The notes under the pieces: generated by a model
Seen by the model: only the letters and a program-made list of their open reading frames with translations
Told to the model about the DNA's origin: nothing
Databases searched by the model: none
Part shown: positions 6,097 to 16,100 of the stretch, piece after piece
Layout of the letters: each line of letters opens with the position of its first letter
Numbering within the stretch: the first letter of the stretch is position 1
Source: a virus
Length of the DNA: 22,072 nt
IMG/VR virus record: IMGVR_UViG_3300024264_000181
Span: 1 to 22,072 of that record
Reading direction: 5' to 3' (one strand)
Program-made: the position numbers and the translations under genes

Positions 6097-6459
6097 ATGG
6101 AACGACCAATTAATGTTTTTTGGAATTTTTTAAAAAATCTAAAAGATTTGATCGTTTCGGTTAAGATAGGAAACTCTAAGGCAGATCCATTTGGGTCTGT
6201 TTTAGAGCAACTTTCCGATAATACATTTAAGGTTAAAGATAACAACGGAAACATTGGAACATGTACATTAGTATCTAAAGATACAGATGAATTAAAAGAT
6301 AACGAAATGTCGTTATATGCAATTTGTTTAAAGATGTGTTCTAGTGTTTTTATAAAGAAAGTAATAAATGATATAATGATAGATTTTAAGAATAATAATT
6401 ATAAGTGGGAACTTGATCATGATTCAACACAATCTATTGTTTTGCTAAGGGATATTTAA
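6097..6459 (+). CDS. Hypothetical small protein
   Basis: A 120-residue protein of unknown function. The first 20 residues (VFWNFLKNLKDLIVSVKIG) are hydrophobic with lysines and amphipathic, not a clean membrane segment or signal peptide. Residues about 18-60 look like a small beta barrel (VSVKIGN, NTFKVKDNNGNIGTCTLV), and 75-102 a helix. The DNA is distinctly more AT-rich than its neighbours. AAGGA at 6084-6088 overlaps the previous stop codon and an ATG-TAA dead end at 6092 lies between it and the true start. Its stop abuts the next ATG directly, so it belongs to the same late operon. Confidence 0.6.
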   Translation: MERPINVFWNFLKNLKDLIVSVKIGNSKADPFGSVLEQLSDNTFKVKDNNGNIGTCTLVSKDTDELKDNEMSLYAICLKMCSSVFIKKVINDIMIDFKNNNYKWELDHDSTQSIVLLRDI

Positions 6460-7476
6460 ATGTCAACAAAGTTTTTAAAAATTGGCGGTGATTACAAAAT
6501 CTCTACAGAATCAGGAGGAAGAATAACTCTTGATACAGGCAATGAGATTGGAGATGTTGTTATTACTGGTGATTTAGTAGTACAAGGCCAATCTACAGTA
6601 GTTGAAACTACTAACATGACCATTGAAGATAATATTATAATATTAAATCAAGGTGAAACAGCAAGCGGCATCACTAGAGGCGGTCAAGCTGGTATCGAAG
6701 TAGAAAGAGGAACTGACGTTAACGGTAGATGGTTATTTGTTGATGCAATTGATTGGACTGATACTACTGTACCAGGAACTACTAGAAGCGGTGGTTGGTC
6801 TGGTAGGGATACGTCAGGAAATATATTAGGTATTGAAACTGTTAGTATTACAACAAGCGGTAATCCTTTTGCATTTTATATTGATAGTAATAATGCTAGT
6901 GCAAAAATATCTATTGACGGCGCAAACGACTACGAGTTACGAGTAACTGACGATGATGATATTCCGAATAAAAAATATGTTGATGATTCAATTACAAACT
7001 TCTTTAACGTAACAGTACCAAGCAGGATACAAGAAGGTCCAATTGGTAATTTAACAAAATTTGAAACATTTGATGATTCGCAAACTGGCACACCTAGTCG
7101 TATAGTAGCTACTATCGATGACGTTGATGTAGTTGAAGTGTTTGGCGACTATGCTGACTTGTATGGTTTAAGAATAGAGTCTTTAACTGGACGAGGCGTT
7201 GAGTTAAAAACAACAGAAACAAGCGGTAACGATTTGATACTCGGAGCAATGGGTACAGGTCAAGTTGTTATTGAAGATAATTTTAGAATACAAAGATTAG
7301 GTCACGAAGGTGATCAAACTACACCTGATAATATTCCTGTACCTGATGAAGGTGTTACAGTTTTTGCAAATACCAGTAATGCTGGAGGTTCTGGACTCTT
7401 TTTTGTTAATGAAAATTCACAAAGAGATGAACTAGTAAGTAGAAACAGAGCACTTTTGTATAGTATGATTTTTTAA
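6460..7476 (+). CDS. Fibre-like virion protein, 338 aa
   Basis: A Gly/Asn/Thr/Asp-rich, beta-structured protein. Residues 29-66 (GDVVITGDLVVQGQSTVVE, then TTNMTIEDNIIILNQGE) show the alternating short-strand pattern of trimeric phage fibre shafts, as seen in many marine phage tail-fibre proteins. Residues about 240-275 carry the LKTTETSGNDLILGAMGTGQVVIED element, a divergent form of the FITTT..ADLELRANGTG repeat of the giant proteins downstream. The C-terminus (SRNRALLYSMIF) is short and hydrophobic, like the ends of the two giant proteins. The ATG immediately follows the previous stop; AAGGGA lies about nine bases upstream. A tail-fibre or whisker-type role is likely but the exact location on the virion is not shown by sequence. 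Confidence 0.7.
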   Translation: MSTKFLKIGGDYKISTESGGRITLDTGNEIGDVVITGDLVVQGQSTVVETTNMTIEDNIIILNQGETASGITRGGQAGIEVERGTDVNGRWLFVDAIDWTDTTVPGTTRSGGWSGRDTSGNILGIETVSITTSGNPFAFYIDSNNASAKISIDGANDYELRVTDDDDIPNKKYVDDSITNFFNVTVPSRIQEGPIGNLTKFETFDDSQTGTPSRIVATIDDVDVVEVFGDYADLYGLRIESLTGRGVELKTTETSGNDLILGAMGTGQVVIEDNFRIQRLGHEGDQTTPDNIPVPDEGVTVFANTSNAGGSGLFFVNENSQRDELVSRNRALLYSMIF

Positions 7477-7485
7477 GGAAATAAA

Positions 7486-7866
7486 ATGGCAATAGTAAAT
7501 CAAGCAATTATAGATAACGTAGCAAATGCACCTAATAACTTTAGGTATACAATGTTAACAGTACCAGTAGGTGAGCAATGGGCAATTACAAATATTCTTG
7601 TCTGTAACACTTACAATCCTACTGCTGCAAATCCAGAAAACGAAACTTGTGCATTTGATTTACACCTAGTTCCTAGTACAGGAGCATATGCAGATGCTAC
7701 TACTAGTGTAGTTCGCAGACTGTCTTTACCAGCTGGCGAAACATTTACGTTTGACACTGAGCGTGTAATTTTAGAAGGCGGCGACAGTGTTGTAATAAAC
7801 GGTGAAGCAAGTGTAGGCGGTACAGGAAGACTAGCATGTACAGTGAGCTATATGAAGGTATTATAA
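7486..7866 (+). CDS. Small beta-sandwich virion-type protein
   Basis: A 126-residue, strand-rich protein: GEQWAITNILVCNT (30-43), AFDLHLVPST (55-64), VVRRLSLPAGETFTF (74-88), DSVVINGEA (99-107) and RLACTVSYMKVL to the end. The order of strands and the LPAGETF...L..GD.V...A pattern resembles carbohydrate-binding-like or jelly-roll accessory domains found next to phage fibres. The 109-residue protein at 17907 has the same layout, so the two are probably distant paralogues on either side of the giant fibre genes. AAGGA at 7475-7479 is six bases before the ATG, and its stop directly abuts the next start. Function is inferred only from fold pattern and place. Confidence 0.6.
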   Translation: MAIVNQAIIDNVANAPNNFRYTMLTVPVGEQWAITNILVCNTYNPTAANPENETCAFDLHLVPSTGAYADATTSVVRRLSLPAGETFTFDTERVILEGGDSVVINGEASVGGTGRLACTVSYMKVL

Positions 7867-8418
7867 ATGAGATTACTTAAGGCACAAAACACTAATCTAC
7901 GCAACATCTACGGAAAAGGTGTTAAGTATGATATTGACGATCAAGTAATTGTTGACTCAACAAATAGTATGCTTGTGCCTAAAGGTACAACAGCACAACG
8001 CCCAGCTACACCTAATAACGGGCACATTCGCTATAATACATCATTAGATACAGGCGGAGTTGAGATTGGCTTAGAAGCATACAATGACAGTGAGTGGAGA
8101 CGTTTACGCTATAAAGAACCAAACACAAATCCAGGCATTGTATGGCAAAACTTAGGTAACGGCGATGCAACCGAAACGGTGTTTGGCATACTTAACAGTG
8201 GCGATCCGGATTATGTACAACCAGAAGCAGCAGAACATGTAATTGTATTAGTTGAGAACGTTGTTCAACTACCTACAACAAACTATACATTAGAACAAAG
8301 TTCAGCAGGTAATTTAACAGGACCTAATTCACCGTATGCAGACGGTTGGTATATTAAGTTTACAAGTCCAGTTGATCTTGCTAAGCCTGTAACTGTAGTA
8401 CATAACTTCGACAAATAA
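7867..8418 (+). CDS. Fibre-associated protein with IRYNT and beta-strand tip modules
   Basis: A 183-residue protein of two parts. Residues 36-75 (VPKGTTAQRPATPNNGHIRYNT, then GLEAYNDSEWRRL) are the P-x-G-T-x-x-RP...G.IRYNT...YN.S.W module that recurs near the C-termini of the giant fibre proteins at 8448 and 13169. Residues about 95-183 (VIVLVENVVQLPTTNYTL ... WYIKFTSPVDLAKPVTVVHNF) look like the V.VNG..Q.P..DYT...I.F..P......V beta domain common in phage fibre proteins. It starts immediately after the previous stop codon. It could be a fibre tip, a connector or a chaperone-like partner; the shared module favours a structural partner. Confidence 0.65.
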   Translation: MRLLKAQNTNLRNIYGKGVKYDIDDQVIVDSTNSMLVPKGTTAQRPATPNNGHIRYNTSLDTGGVEIGLEAYNDSEWRRLRYKEPNTNPGIVWQNLGNGDATETVFGILNSGDPDYVQPEAAEHVIVLVENVVQLPTTNYTLEQSSAGNLTGPNSPYADGWYIKFTSPVDLAKPVTVVHNFDK

Positions 8419-8421
8419 CCC

Positions 8422-8431
8422 GATAAATACT
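8422..8431 (+). promoter_or_regulatory. Late promoter GATAAATACT for the 1524-aa fibre gene
   Basis: The exact 10-mer GATAAATACT, with ATAAATA at 8423-8429. The predicted start (about 8435) lies only a few bases before the ribosome-binding site AGGAG at 8437-8441, so the leader would be unusually short, in contrast to the long structured leaders at 5523 and 13045. Confidence 0.75.
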
Positions 8432-8447
8432 TGCACAGGAGTAAATT

Positions 8448-11400
8448 ATGTCGCAAGTAGGTAGAATATCAGGACCATTATTACAAGAAAATTTAATACG
8501 TAACGGTATTGATCTCAGCTTTGAAACTGACTTAATATATCTTGACGTTAGTAGCGGTAGAGTAGGTGTTAAGACTAACTCTCCAAGTAATGAATTACAA
8601 AATTCTCAAACTACTAGATCTACAAATTTAATTGTAGATACTGAAGCTAATTTTCCAATACTAAATTTTACAAACAGCACAGTGCAACCGTTCGGCGGCA
8701 CTAATAATATTGTACTCGATGCAAGGCATAACATTACAGCTAATCGAGTAAAAACAGATAATTTACTAATTGACGACGATCGTATTAGTACATATACTAC
8801 AGATACTAATATTGAATTAAGACCAAACGGAACTGGTATAACTGAGTTTAATAACTTATGGGTTGAGAATAATCTAAATGTTACAGGTGATGTACGATTA
8901 GACGGTGACGTTACATTTGGTAATGCAGACACAGATAGTATAACATTTGACGCAGACGTTACATCAAATATTATTCCTGATGCTGACGTAACTTATAACT
9001 TAGGTACTCCAGGAAAACGCTGGCAGACAATTGAAGCAAGACTATTAAACGGTCAAGACATTGACGCACAAGTTGCTCTTATTGGCAACGTTAACATTGG
9101 CACAAGACCTGGTAATTTGTATTATGTGTCAACTAACGGCGATAACGCAAATGTAGGCGATCATCCACAAGGACCATTCCTTACAATTGCGCATGCGGCA
9201 TCACAAGCATCAGCAGGCGACACTATTCATATTGCGCCAGGCGAATATGAGGAAATTTGTCCTATAACAGTTCCTCAAGGCGTAACAATAACTGGTCTTG
9301 ATTTAAGAAATACTATAGTTAAACCTACGCAAGCTACTAATGCAAATAATATTTTTCTACTCAATGGCGAATCAAGTGTAACTAATTTAACTATAAAAGA
9401 TTTTTATACAGGGTATGCATTTAGTTTTGCGCCGAACGCAACAGTAACAAGTCGTAGCCCGTATGTTCAAAACATAACTGTACTTACAAGAGGTAGCGTA
9501 ACAAGTGCAAGTGACCCAAGAGGTTTTGCACAAGGTGATGCTGGTAAAGGCGCCCTAGTAGACGGAGCAAGTGTACTAAGCACTAGTAAAGATGCAAGTA
9601 TGTTGTTCCATGCTGTAACATTTATTACTCCGGGTGTTGATGCACTTACAATGACTAATGGTGTAAAAGTTGAATGGTTAAACTCGTTTACATATTTTGC
9701 AAATAGAGGACTGTATGCTGTTAACGGAAGCACAGGACATCTAAGCACAGACGGGTCAACAGTAGACTACGGCGCAGAAATAAGATCAATAGGATCTGCA
9801 AATGTCTATGGAAATTACGGAGCAGTAGCAGACGGTTCAGATACGTTAATGTACCTTATACAACACAATATGGCATATGTTGGTGTAGGAAAATATTCTG
9901 ATAATGATCCTAGTCGAGTTATACAATCGCAAGAAATATCAAAATTAAACAGTGGTAACATTTATTATCAAACTGTTAATCATGCTGGCAATTTTAGAAT
10001 TGGTGATAACTTTTTTATTAACCAAGATACTGGTGAAAGTAGTATTGTAATTAATGAAGGCCAAGTACAAGGCTTTGGTAGGCTACGTGCAACGACAAAC
10101 GGCAACGTAACTATAATTGACGGCGAAGAAGTAAGTACAGGTAATTTATTATTCAATCAAAATACAATATCTTCTGTAATTGGTGATATAAATGTAGATG
10201 CATTTGGCGGAGATATTAATCTACTAGATAATACAAATGTAACTGGCGATGTAGACATTACCGGAGACCTAACGTTCGACGGGCAGTTAAACTTAATGGG
10301 TAATCAAGCATCTGATACATTAAAATTTAATGTTAATTTTGATCAAGATATTAATCCTAATATTACAAGTTCTTATGATTTAGGATCTTTAAATAAAAAG
10401 TGGAACGGCATTTGGCTTACTGAAGCACAAATAGACGACATACATATTGAAGATAATTTTATTACAACTGATTCAAGCAATGCTGACTTAGATTTACGTG
10501 CTAACGGCACTGGCGACATTCTTATTCCTAATAACAATGTACAAGTTGATAATAACTTAACTGTAAGTGGCGACACTGATTTACAATCTTTAGATGTAAC
10601 TGGAAATATACAGCTCGTAGGTGATAAAAATACTACAGGCAATATTAGTATTACTAATCTTAATTTAGATGGAAATTTAGTTTCAGGATCTCAAGTACAA
10701 CTTGAAGAAATATTAGTTGACGGAAACGTAATTACTACAACTACGTTAAATGCTGATTTAGAGTTACGTGCTGCCGGCACTGGTACTATTAATACAAGCG
10801 AACAAGTACAAATTAATAATAATTTATCACTGAGTGATTTGTCTGCACCAAACAGTATAATTACTGTAACTGATAATGTTAGGTTTGATACTGCAAATAT
10901 AACTAATGTGGTTATACAAGGCAATAAAATAACACATAAGCCTTCAGTTGGTAATGATTATCTTCGGTTAATGAATGTTACAAATATAAGTGCGGATACT
11001 ATTGTACAAAATAATGTAATAGTTAATGGCACTACTGATATTGACAATGTAACGGTTAACGGAAATATTACACAAACTGGAAATAAAACACAAACTGGAA
11101 ATTATACTCTTGCAGGAGAATTTAGTAATTCTAATTTGTATATTGAAGATAATTTTATTACTACAACTGAAAGTAATTCGGATTTAGAATTACGTGCAAA
11201 TGGCACTGGTGATATTTTAATTGACACTGACGACACTGTTACAATATCTAATAATTTAACTGTAGGAGGAGTTTTACAATATAACGGCTTCTTGCAAATT
11301 AACGGTGACGTAACTTTACAAGGTAATATTCAAGATGGTAATTTAACTATTACTGAAGATTTTAATGTTACAGGAAATTTAGATGTTACAGGTAACGCAC

Positions 11401-13022
11401 AACTTGAAGAAATACTAATTGACGATAACTTTATTACTACAACTACATCAAATGCTGATTTAGAATTACGTGCAAACGGCACTGGCGATATATTGTTTAC
11501 TGAAAATACAGTAATACCAAACACTATGTCCTCGCCTAGTATGGATACTAATAATATTGTTAATTCTCAAATTATTACTTCTAATAAATTTTCTACAACT
11601 GATAATAATATAACAATAGACGACAATTTTATTACTACAGAATTGTCAAATAGTAATTTAGAATTACGTGCTACTGGAAATGTAGTTTCTCAAGAAAACA
11701 CTATTATAAATCAAAACTTAACTGTAAATGGCGATACTGATTTACAAGACACAACTATTACAGGTACAATTACGTATGTTGGGGATAATAATCAAACTGG
11801 TAATTTAAATTTAACAGGCGACATTAATTTAAGTGGTAATTTTAGTATTACAAACCAACCATTCCTATTTGAAGATATACTTATTGATGGAAATGTATTA
11901 ACTACTACTCTTAGTAATAGTAATCTAAGTCTAGAATCTAATGGCACCGGCACTGTAAATTTTGATAGTAATGTTAATGTAACAAATAATTTAACAGCAA
12001 GAGATATAACAGTAACTGACATTGTTATTAATGACGAATTTGCTTTAGAAAATATGGTAAGTGCAACAGATGTGCAATTATTTGATAACGTAATTACCAC
12101 ATCAAACTCTAATTCAAATTTAGAATTACGTGCAGCAGGTACAGGATTTGTTGAGTTACAAAATATTAAATTTAACGAAAACGTAATATCAACAACAGAT
12201 AGTACTATAATACTTAACACAACTAATATAGATATACAATCAAATAGTTCATTACAAATACCAGTTGGAGATATTTCACAAAGAATACAAAGATTAGCAG
12301 ATGAGATTATTGATGGCGGCGATGCTGACGATATACTAATAACTGTTTATGACGGTGGTGATGCAACCACAATATTTGGACCAAATGATTTAATATTAGA
12401 TGCTGGAGTTGCTCCAGTACCGTCGGGAAACTTAGGCGATATACGTTATAATAGTCAACTTGGTCTATTTGAAGGCTTCAGTCAAGATTTACAATACTTT
12501 GGCGGTGTGTATAGTGCAAATTCACGAACAAACGTATCAACAACAACTAATAATACTGTAGAATTTAATGTTAATAACAGTCTAGTAGGGACATTAACGT
12601 CTACAGAGCTATCTATGACTGGTTTAGACGTCGACGCAATATCTATTAGAAATAACAACATAGCAATATCAGGTGCAAATGATTTAACGTTATCTCCGCC
12701 AGGGACAGGTATTACTATACCAAACGGCTTAAAGTTTGATAATAACATAATATTAAATGAATCAGCAACAGGTCTAGTTATCGGTCAAACAGGCTTTGGA
12801 TATACAAAAATTAATTCAACAACAGGTGTAGTTACTCCAGTAGGTGACGAAACAAACAAAGGTGCAACACCGCAGCAAGGTGAAATACGTTGGAATACAG
12901 CACTGGAAATCCAAGAAGTTTACAATGGTACAGAATGGATTGCAGCTAGGGGTATTGTTGATAATGTTAATGCTTCAGAGTTTGAAGAAATTATTGATTT
13001 TTGGACTCTAGTTCTAGGGTAA
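8448..13022 (+). CDS. Giant fibre-like protein A with beta-helix and tandem repeats
   Basis: A 1524-residue secreted-type virion protein without signal peptide. Order of parts: N-terminal domain GRISGPLL..NLIRNGIDL.FETDL.YLDV (5-40), shared with the next giant gene and probably the virion-attachment part; a first repeat-like segment (105-190); a right-handed beta-helix of the DUF1565/pectate-lyase type (about 223-530) starting with NLYYVSTNGD and including PGEYEEICPITVPQGVTI; then seven or so copies of a DxFITTT..NADLELRANGTG repeat (about 665-1235) separated by NLTVSGDTDLQ...TGNL strands; and C-terminal modules with G.IRYN and G.IRWNT (about 1320-1500), ending FWTLVLG. Marine T4-like phages carry similar very large structural proteins, sometimes called VrlC-like. 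Tail-fibre or host-recognition function is inferred; no catalytic residues are evident. It has its own late promoter. Confidence 0.8.
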   Translation: MSQVGRISGPLLQENLIRNGIDLSFETDLIYLDVSSGRVGVKTNSPSNELQNSQTTRSTNLIVDTEANFPILNFTNSTVQPFGGTNNIVLDARHNITANRVKTDNLLIDDDRISTYTTDTNIELRPNGTGITEFNNLWVENNLNVTGDVRLDGDVTFGNADTDSITFDADVTSNIIPDADVTYNLGTPGKRWQTIEARLLNGQDIDAQVALIGNVNIGTRPGNLYYVSTNGDNANVGDHPQGPFLTIAHAASQASAGDTIHIAPGEYEEICPITVPQGVTITGLDLRNTIVKPTQATNANNIFLLNGESSVTNLTIKDFYTGYAFSFAPNATVTSRSPYVQNITVLTRGSVTSASDPRGFAQGDAGKGALVDGASVLSTSKDASMLFHAVTFITPGVDALTMTNGVKVEWLNSFTYFANRGLYAVNGSTGHLSTDGSTVDYGAEIRSIGSANVYGNYGAVADGSDTLMYLIQHNMAYVGVGKYSDNDPSRVIQSQEISKLNSGNIYYQTVNHAGNFRIGDNFFINQDTGESSIVINEGQVQGFGRLRATTNGNVTIIDGEEVSTGNLLFNQNTISSVIGDINVDAFGGDINLLDNTNVTGDVDITGDLTFDGQLNLMGNQASDTLKFNVNFDQDINPNITSSYDLGSLNKKWNGIWLTEAQIDDIHIEDNFITTDSSNADLDLRANGTGDILIPNNNVQVDNNLTVSGDTDLQSLDVTGNIQLVGDKNTTGNISITNLNLDGNLVSGSQVQLEEILVDGNVITTTTLNADLELRAAGTGTINTSEQVQINNNLSLSDLSAPNSIITVTDNVRFDTANITNVVIQGNKITHKPSVGNDYLRLMNVTNISADTIVQNNVIVNGTTDIDNVTVNGNITQTGNKTQTGNYTLAGEFSNSNLYIEDNFITTTESNSDLELRANGTGDILIDTDDTVTISNNLTVGGVLQYNGFLQINGDVTLQGNIQDGNLTITEDFNVTGNLDVTGNAQLEEILIDDNFITTTTSNADLELRANGTGDILFTENTVIPNTMSSPSMDTNNIVNSQIITSNKFSTTDNNITIDDNFITTELSNSNLELRATGNVVSQENTIINQNLTVNGDTDLQDTTITGTITYVGDNNQTGNLNLTGDINLSGNFSITNQPFLFEDILIDGNVLTTTLSNSNLSLESNGTGTVNFDSNVNVTNNLTARDITVTDIVINDEFALENMVSATDVQLFDNVITTSNSNSNLELRAAGTGFVELQNIKFNENVISTTDSTIILNTTNIDIQSNSSLQIPVGDISQRIQRLADEIIDGGDADDILITVYDGGDATTIFGPNDLILDAGVAPVPSGNLGDIRYNSQLGLFEGFSQDLQYFGGVYSANSRTNVSTTTNNTVEFNVNNSLVGTLTSTELSMTGLDVDAISIRNNNIAISGANDLTLSPPGTGITIPNGLKFDNNIILNESATGLVIGQTGFGYTKINSTTGVVTPVGDETNKGATPQQGEIRWNTALEIQEVYNGTEWIAARGIVDNVNASEFEEIIDFWTLVLG
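10441..12145 (+). repeat. Tandem fibre-shaft repeats in protein A gene
   Basis: Units with the core FITTT..NADLELRANGTG begin near 10450, 10720, 11150, 11425, 11625, 11890 and 12090, spaced roughly 200-430 bases apart. The cores are highly similar even at DNA level; the linkers vary. A stretch of 47 bases at 11427-11473 is identical to 16400-16446 in the paralogous gene. Confidence 0.85.
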
Positions 13023-13044
13023 TCACCACTTATTTCCTACATAC

Positions 13045-13054
13045 GATAAATACT
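13045..13054 (+). promoter_or_regulatory. Late promoter GATAAATACT for the 1577-aa fibre gene
   Basis: Exact copy of the 10-mer found at 5523 and 8422, located 22 bases after the stop of the preceding giant gene. It gives a leader of about 110 nt to the ATG at 13169. No rho-independent terminator is visible before it, so read-through from the upstream gene is likely. Confidence 0.8.
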
Positions 13055-13100
13055 ATTAATGCAGCATACGACCATTAATGTTGCAGGGTCAAACTGTGGT

Positions 13101-13152
13101 TAGCCAGCAAAGAGCGAAAGCTGAAAACTTAGGCTAGAGGGACAGGATCCCC
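13101..13152 (+). other. Structured leader of the 1577-aa fibre gene
   Basis: TAGCC at 13101-13105 pairs with GGCTA at 13132-13136, enclosing AGC-GAAA-GCT at 13113-13122 with a GNRA tetraloop (or alternatively CAGC/GCTG). A second small hairpin GGGA-CAGGA-TCCC follows at 13139-13151. The ribosome-binding site AAGGAG (13159-13164) lies just after it. Upstream, ATTAATG with a GCAG-like follow-on occurs twice (13056 and 13074). Confidence 0.5.
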
Positions 13153-13168
13153 GTGTTAAGGAGAAGAG

Positions 13169-16100
13169 ATGGCTGTTGGTCGCATATCCGGTCCGCTTTT
13201 AAAGTCAAATTTAATTCGTAATGGAATTGATTTAGCTTTTGAGACGGATCTTTTATACCTAGATGTATCTAACGGTAATCCAGCTAATCATAAGATTGGT
13301 ATTAAAACTGTTACTCCGTCACACGAATTACATATTAATGGTACAACCCGAACTAATAATTTACTTGTTGATACACAAGCAGATATTGCTGATATTACTA
13401 TTACTGGCAATACTATTTCTAGTGCAAACACATTAAATTTATTAACTACAGGTACTGATACAGTTGTATATCAAAGGCAACTAGACATTCAGAGTCTATC
13501 ACTTTATGACAATGTTATTGAAACTAATGAGTCAAACGCAAACATTGAATTACGTCCAAACGGCACAGGTCAAGTTGAAGTTTATTCAGATTTACAAGTT
13601 AACGGCGATGTTGACGTAAGTGGTAATGTTACAATTGGCGGCAATATTACACTTGGTGATGCAGACACAGATTCACTAACTTTTGATGCAGACGTAGCAT
13701 CACACATTATACCAGACACAACTGACACTTATACACTAGGTACTCCTACAAAGCGTTGGGATAACATCTATGTAAACAGTTTTGTTGTTGATAATATCGA
13801 CACACAAGACTTAGACGTAGGCGGTGTTGACCTTGGATTACGTCCAGGTAACTTATACTATGTATCTACTAACGGTGACGATACAAACACTGGTACACAC
13901 CCTAATGACCCTGTAGCAACACTAGCTTATGCAGTTAGTATTGCAAGTGCCGGCGATACAGTTTATCTATACCCTGGAACATACGAAGAGATATTTCCAC
14001 TTACTGTTCCAGTAGGAGTAACAGTAAAGGGTCACTCATTAAGAAGTGTTACAATTACACCTACATCTGGTACAAATACAAATGATGCATTTTTACTTAA
14101 CGGTGAAACAACTGTTGAAGATGTAACAATAAAAGATTTTTATAGCCCAGGCTATGCATTTAAATATGCAAACAATATGCTTGTTTCAAGCAGAAGTCCA
14201 TACATAAGAAACGTAACGGTTATTACAAAAGGTAGTGTATTAACAGCTGAAGATCCTAGAGGCTTTAATCAAGGCGATGCAGGTGCAGGTGCATACTTAG
14301 ATGGTAGTGTTGTTAACGCAAGCTCAAAAGAAGCAGCATGTCTATTCCACGCAGTAACGTTTATTACACCGAATGTTAACGCACTTGTAGCAACAAATGG
14401 TGTTAGAGTAGAATGGTTAAATTCTTTTTCATACTTTGCTGATAAAGGTGTATACGCCTTAGACGGCACAGCAGGAAAATACAACGACGGTAAAACACGT
14501 ATTAGATTAAGTGGCTTATCTGGAACTGCGCCAGCAGCAGCACAAACTGTAACATTTACATCAACTGATAGTTCAACTGTTGTTGGTCCTTTAACAATTG
14601 AAAGTGTCGAAGGTGGTGACATACTTGTTATAGATAGTAAAGTTACTGGACTAATTGGATTTGATACTACACCAGCAACTATTGCATTTAGCGGCAGCGG
14701 CACTGCTACAACAATTGAAAATCTTGATGTAAGAGACTTTGGTGCTGAAATTAGAATGATTGGTTCAGCTAGTGTTTACGGTAATCAAGGATTAGTAGGA
14801 GACGGACCAGGCGTATTAGTTTATGCTATTGGACACAATCTTGCATACATTGGTAACGGTAAAGAAGTTACTAATGATCCAGGCACAGTTATACAAGCAA
14901 ATGAAATAATAGAATTAAATGATTCTAAAATTAGATATAACTCTGTTGACCACGACGGCGACTTTAGAGTAGGCGATTTATTCTTTGTAGACCAACAAAG
15001 CGGTACAGTTAACTTTGCACTTAACAGTCTAAACATTGATATTACTGACGGTGTAACGTTTAATACAAACGGAAATACAAGTTTTGTAAATGGTGAAAAA
15101 ATTGAAATAGGCAATTATCGACTTAGTGGAAATACTATAGAAACACTAGCCGGTGATGTAAATATTGACGCAAACAGCGGAACAATAAATCTACAAGATA
15201 ATGTAAATGTAACAGGTAATTTAGATGTCACAGGTAATGTTACAATAGGCGGTAATATTACAATCGGTGACGAAGCAAGCGATACTATCCAATTTGTTGC
15301 AGGCATTGACAGTGACATGATTCCTAGTGAAACTAGTCAGTATAAATTAGGAACTGCGTCTTTACGCTGGAGAAATTTATATGTAGATCAAGCTAATATT
15401 GACGACATTGAGATACAAGATAACTTCATTACTACAACTACGTCAAATGCTGATTTAGAGTTACGTGCTAATGGCACTGGCAAAATATTAATTCCTAATA
15501 ATAATGTACAAATTGATAATGACTTAACTGTAAGCGGCTCAACTAACTTACAAGGTACTACTATTTCAGGTACAGTTACTCATGTTGGCGATACAACACA
15601 AACTGGTAACTTAGGTATTACTGGCAACTTAACAGTTACACAAGATGTAGATGTTACAGGATCTGCACAGTTTGAAGAAATATTAATTGACGATAACTTT
15701 ATTACTACAACTACGTCAAACACTGATTTAGAATTACGTGCAGCAGGCACAGGAAAAGTTTTAATACCTAACAACGATGTAGAAATTACAAATAATTTAG
15801 ACGTAACCGGTGATATTACAGCTGACAACATTACTGCATCACAAACAATAAATGCTACAGTATTCCAATCAGATGATATACAAATCCTCGGTAATACAAT
15901 AACAACAACACTTTCTAATAGTGATTTAGAATTAGGCACAAGCGGTACAGGTAGTGTTATTATTAATAATGACACAACAATATCACAAAGTTTAACTGTA
16001 AACGGTAGTACTGATTTAGATGATGTTACAATTAACGGAAGTGTTATTCAAATTGGTAATACAACACAAACTGGTAATTTAACATTACTAGGAGAATTTA

